Origin: Dehalococcoidales bacterium
Lineage (GTDB): Bacteria; Chloroflexota; Dehalococcoidia; Dehalococcoidales; UBA3254
Assembly: GCA_028718465.1 (NCBI GenBank)
Contig: JAQULX010000090.1
Span: forward strand, 1 to 8,755
DNA: 8,755 bases
Direction of reading: 5' to 3'
Shown: positions 6,600 to 8,755 of the stretch, in pieces
Layout of the letters: the number at the start of each line of letters is the position of its first letter
How positions within the stretch are numbered: the first letter of the stretch is position 1
Notes under the pieces: generated by a model
Databases searched by the model: none
What the model saw: the letters and a program-made list of their open reading frames with translations, nothing else
What the model was told of the DNA's origin: nothing
Position numbers and translations under genes: made by a program

Positions 6600-7973
6600 A
6601 TGAATGAAACCCAGGAATTAGCCAGATTTATTACTGAACTACGCTATGCCGATTTAAAGGATGAAGTGGTTAAAAAGGCGAAAGGACTGATAATTGACCT
6701 GTTCGGCTGTCAACTCGCTTTTGCTACTCTGCCCTGGAATAAGGCTGTCTATCAATATACTCGAAATAAACATTCCGCCTCTAATGATAGTACGGTGGTG
6801 TATTATGGTCTGAAGACTACGGCTGAAGATGCCGCTTTCGCCAACGCCGTCTTCGGGCATGGTTTTGAGATGGATGATACCGAGATGCTGACTGCCAGCC
6901 ATCCCGGTGTCGCAGTAATCCCTTCTGCCCTGGCAATGGGTGAAGTTGGAGTAATCTCCGGCAAGGAATTCTTAACGGCCATCGTTGCCGGATATGAGGC
7001 GATGCTGCGGCCGGGTATTGCCGCTCGAGCCATGATGATGCGGGGCTTTCATTCCACCGGAGTAGGCGGTACCCTGGGATCAGCTGCTGCTGCTGGCAAG
7101 ATCCTGGGATTTGATGTAGATACTATGGTCAGTGCTCTGGGGATAGCCGCCAGTGAGTCCAGCGGGATCACTGAATATGCGATCTCGGGTGGTTCTGTCA
7201 AACGGACGCATGCCGGCTTTGCATCTCAATCCGGAGTCAAAGCAGCTCTGCTGGCCATGCTGGGTATTACCGGTCCGGCAGCTGCCCTGGAAGGAAAGAA
7301 AGGATTTTGCCATGTCTTCTCCGATGAGTGCTCGATGGAAGAGATCACCAAAGACCTTGGAAAAGAGTACAGAATAATGTTAACTGGCAACAAGCCCTAT
7401 TGCTGCTGCGCGGGACAGCACACAGTTATTGATGCCGGCGCCAACCTGAAGAAAAAATATAACCTCAATCCTGAAGAAATCGTTGAAGTCATTATCGAAC
7501 AACGGCCCCGGGAAGCCATTAACCTGGGCAATATCATTATTCCGGAGGACGTCATTTCTGCTCAATTCAGCGCCCGCTTTGGTCTGGCGTTAAATTTGAT
7601 TAAAGGCAGCAACGGCTACCAGGACTATAATGAGAAAAACATCAGGGATCCTCAAATCCTCAACCTGGTGCGGAAGATGAAATATATACCGGATGAGAAG
7701 TGTGAAAAGCTCAAAGTGAGTGACGGCGGACCGGCTCTGGTGACTATAAAGCTGAAAGATGGGACCACCTATGTGGAGCAGGTAGATTATGCCAGGGGGT
7801 CCATACAAAATCCCATGACTGCTGAAGAACTTGAAAACAAGTTCAGAAGTCTAACCTCAAATATTCTGCCCGCGAGACGCGTGGAGGCTATCATCCGGAC
7901 TGTTAAAGGTATCGAGGAACTGGATAATATTAACAGGTTGGCATCTTTGCTGGTGTCCGATGGGGAAGTCTAG
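6600..7973 (+). CDS. MmgE/PrpD family protein (2-methylcitrate dehydratase-like)
   Basis: A 457-residue, full-length member of the MmgE/PrpD family. Visible landmarks are HGFEMDDTE (residues 87-95), HPG (101-103), RGFHSTG (148-154), VKRTHAG (200-206) and KPYCCCAGQH (265-274), then the lid and swivel part with SAQFSARFGLAL and NIRDPQIL. Asp92/93, His101, Lys201, Lys265 and His274 are at the places of conserved active-site residues in cis-aconitate decarboxylase and methylcitrate dehydratase. Known family reactions are dehydration, decarboxylation or epimerisation of small polycarboxylates. The exact substrate is open, because PrpC and PrpB genes of the methylcitrate cycle are not beside it. 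Start ATG 6600 has AGGAGGT at 6582-6588, 11 bases upstream, which is rather long spacing. The gene lies 55 bases after the ferredoxin gene with no clear terminator, so it is probably in the same operon. A damaged relative lies at 3-554. The three consecutive cysteines 268-270 are unusual. Confidence 0.92.
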   Translation: MNETQELARFITELRYADLKDEVVKKAKGLIIDLFGCQLAFATLPWNKAVYQYTRNKHSASNDSTVVYYGLKTTAEDAAFANAVFGHGFEMDDTEMLTASHPGVAVIPSALAMGEVGVISGKEFLTAIVAGYEAMLRPGIAARAMMMRGFHSTGVGGTLGSAAAAGKILGFDVDTMVSALGIAASESSGITEYAISGGSVKRTHAGFASQSGVKAALLAMLGITGPAAALEGKKGFCHVFSDECSMEEITKDLGKEYRIMLTGNKPYCCCAGQHTVIDAGANLKKKYNLNPEEIVEVIIEQRPREAINLGNIIIPEDVISAQFSARFGLALNLIKGSNGYQDYNEKNIRDPQILNLVRKMKYIPDEKCEKLKVSDGGPALVTIKLKDGTTYVEQVDYARGSIQNPMTAEELENKFRSLTSNILPARRVEAIIRTVKGIEELDNINRLASLLVSDGEV

Positions 7974-7979
7974 GAATAC

Positions 7980-8000
7980 ATGTTTAATATTGCCTTATGA
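7980..8000 (+). other. Possible six-codon mini-ORF overlapping the macrodomain start
   Basis: ATG 7980 follows a weak TAGGA site (7971-7975) that overlaps the stop of the MmgE/PrpD gene. It encodes MFNIAL and ends at TGA 7998-8000, overlapping the macrodomain start in the sequence ATGA. The macrodomain ATG has no Shine-Dalgarno site of its own, so reinitiation after this mini-ORF would explain its translation. This is inferred from sequence layout only. Confidence 0.3.
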
Positions 8001-8557
8001 AGATAATAATCAATCAAAAAACATTATCTATGGTACAGGGCGATATCACCCGGCAAACTACTGATGCTATTGTCAACGCCGCTAACTCCAGCCTGATGGG
8101 TGGAGGTGGAGTTGACGGGGCCATACACCGGGCTGGAGGCCCGGCAATCCTCGAAGAATGCAAGCAGATTGTTGCCAGGCAGGGCAGGCTGCCGCCCGGA
8201 AAAGCAGTTATCACTACCGGCGGCAACCTGCCGGCCAGGCATGTTATTCATACCGTTGGACCTATCTGGCAGGGCGGGAACAGCAATGAGTCCCAACTAC
8301 TGGCAAGCGCTTATAAGGAAAGCCTGAGTATTGCGGAGCAAAATCACCTTCAAAGCATCGCTTTTCCTTCGATAAGCACCGGGGCTTACGGATACCCGGT
8401 CGGCCAGGCCGCGCGGATTGCTGTGCAGGCGGTCATCTCCTTTCTCAAGAGCGAAGATCCGTCAATACAGGAAGTGAGATTCGTACTGTTCGATACGGGA
8501 ACGTACGAAGCGTATGTAAAAGCTTTGCAGCAAGAAGCAGAAAAACAGCCGGAGTGA
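7997..8557 (+). CDS. Macrodomain protein, O-acetyl-ADP-ribose deacetylase / ADP-ribosyl hydrolase type
   Basis: A 186-residue single-domain macro protein of the MacroD/YmdB type. Signature parts are VQGDIT (residues 13-18), the adenine-side Asp16, IVNAANSSL (25-33), the glycine loop GGGGVDGAIHRAGG (35-48) with Asn30 and Asp40, and the phosphate loop STGAYGYP (127-134). These match the ADP-ribose binding site and the catalytic loop of enzymes that deacetylate O-acetyl-ADP-ribose or remove ADP-ribose from proteins. There is no signal peptide. It starts 23 bases after the MmgE/PrpD gene without its own clear ribosome site, so it is probably the last gene of the operon. A functional tie to the metabolic genes is not evident; such genes often sit in unrelated operons. 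The call to the domain family is safe, the substrate less so. Confidence 0.95.
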   Translation: MKIIINQKTLSMVQGDITRQTTDAIVNAANSSLMGGGGVDGAIHRAGGPAILEECKQIVARQGRLPPGKAVITTGGNLPARHVIHTVGPIWQGGNSNESQLLASAYKESLSIAEQNHLQSIAFPSISTGAYGYPVGQAARIAVQAVISFLKSEDPSIQEVRFVLFDTGTYEAYVKALQQEAEKQPE

Positions 8558-8599
8558 CAATCAGGATGTCAGATCAGGCCAATGCTGATTGAAAAGGGC

Positions 8600-8617
8600 T
8601 CACATCTATGCATGTGA
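8600..8617 (-). terminator. Weak hairpin, possible terminator of the convergent minus-strand gene
   Basis: TCACAT (8600-8605) pairs with ATGTGA (8612-8617) around a six-base loop. Read on the minus strand it is followed by GCCCTTTTC, a short T-run four bases on. The stop codon of the minus-strand gene lies in the loop. A second pair, AATCAG (8559-8564) with CTGATT (8585-8590), lies just beyond the macrodomain gene but has no T-run. Confidence 0.3.
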
Positions 8618-8755
8618 AGCAAGTTGAGTGGTGATAGAAAAGCCCGGGCCCGGGTTGGCCGGATGGGGCTCTTCCCCATTTCTCTCATTCCTCAACTGGT
8701 CCAGAGCCAGATCGTATCGGGCAATTATGTCGGCGGCCTTTTGCAGGCTTCCTTG
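8606..8755 (-). CDS. C-terminal end of an unrecognised convergent gene (partial)
   Basis: Read on the minus strand from the window edge, a frame without stops covers 49 codons and ends with TAG at 8608-8606. The peptide includes QKAADIIARYDLALDQLRNE, a plausible amphipathic helix with regular charge spacing, followed by a Pro/Gly-rich tail (NPGPGF) and ASHA. The composition is protein-like, and the first part reads like the end of a helical domain. I cannot name a family from 49 residues. It would converge on the macrodomain gene with 48 bases between the stops. It is too short to exclude a chance frame, since the stretch is GC-rich and stops are rarer there. The 12-bp palindrome CCCGGGCCCGGG (8643-8654) falls in the Pro/Gly codons. 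Confidence 0.4.
   Translation of the reverse strand, partial: QGSLQKAADIIARYDLALDQLRNERNGEEPHPANPGPGFSITTQLASHA

Noticed and set aside
8643..8654. CCCGGGCCCGGG palindrome as a regulatory site
   Set aside because: It lies within a GC-rich probable coding stretch, where Pro and Gly codons explain it.
1..8755. CRISPR arrays, tRNA or rRNA genes, insertion sequences, integrases
   Set aside because: No repeated spacer pattern, tRNA-like cloverleaf, transposase motif or terminal inverted repeats were seen.

Overview
This window looks like a catabolic or accessory locus of an obligate anaerobe. It encodes a glycyl radical enzyme (GRE, oxygen-sensitive), a molybdenum/tungsten bis-pterin enzyme with a small two-cluster ferredoxin partner, and MmgE/PrpD-family proteins. 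Purine-rich Shine-Dalgarno sites, a TTGACA-type promoter and mixed ATG/GTG starts fit a clostridial-type Firmicute, but no taxonomic marker gene is present, so this placement is weak.

Layout. (1) Positions 3-554 (+): the C-terminal part of an MmgE/PrpD gene, cut by the window edge and interrupted by an in-frame TGA at 99-101, so probably a pseudogene. (2) 555-1039: AT-rich, no gene. It holds a 12-bp palindrome and a compact block of three consecutive hairpins (872-947) that could be a structured leader RNA. (3) 1040-1243 (+): a 67-residue membrane protein, then 39 bases later a GRE (1283-3745) with an intact radical glycine (Gly796) and thiyl cysteine (Cys459), but without the Glu two residues after the cysteine found in the diol-dehydratase and lyase subfamilies. 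(4) 3746-3988: intergenic DNA rich in inverted repeats, ending in a promoter (3923-3951). (5) 3989-8557 (+): a four-gene run with tight spacing: molybdopterin oxidoreductase, 2[4Fe-4S] ferredoxin, intact MmgE/PrpD protein, macrodomain protein. (6) 8606-8755 (-): the C-terminal end of an unrecognised convergent gene.

How the genes may work together (inference): the GRE and the Mo/W enzyme are both suited to difficult anaerobic bond chemistry. The ferredoxin-like protein would carry electrons to or from the Mo/W enzyme. The MmgE/PrpD protein would act on a small di- or tricarboxylate-like acid as a dehydratase, decarboxylase or epimerase. The macrodomain protein is more likely housekeeping or NAD/ADP-ribose related. 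No GRE-activating radical SAM enzyme, transporter or regulator lies in the window, so the substrate cannot be read from here. I do not recognise the combination as a known pathway.
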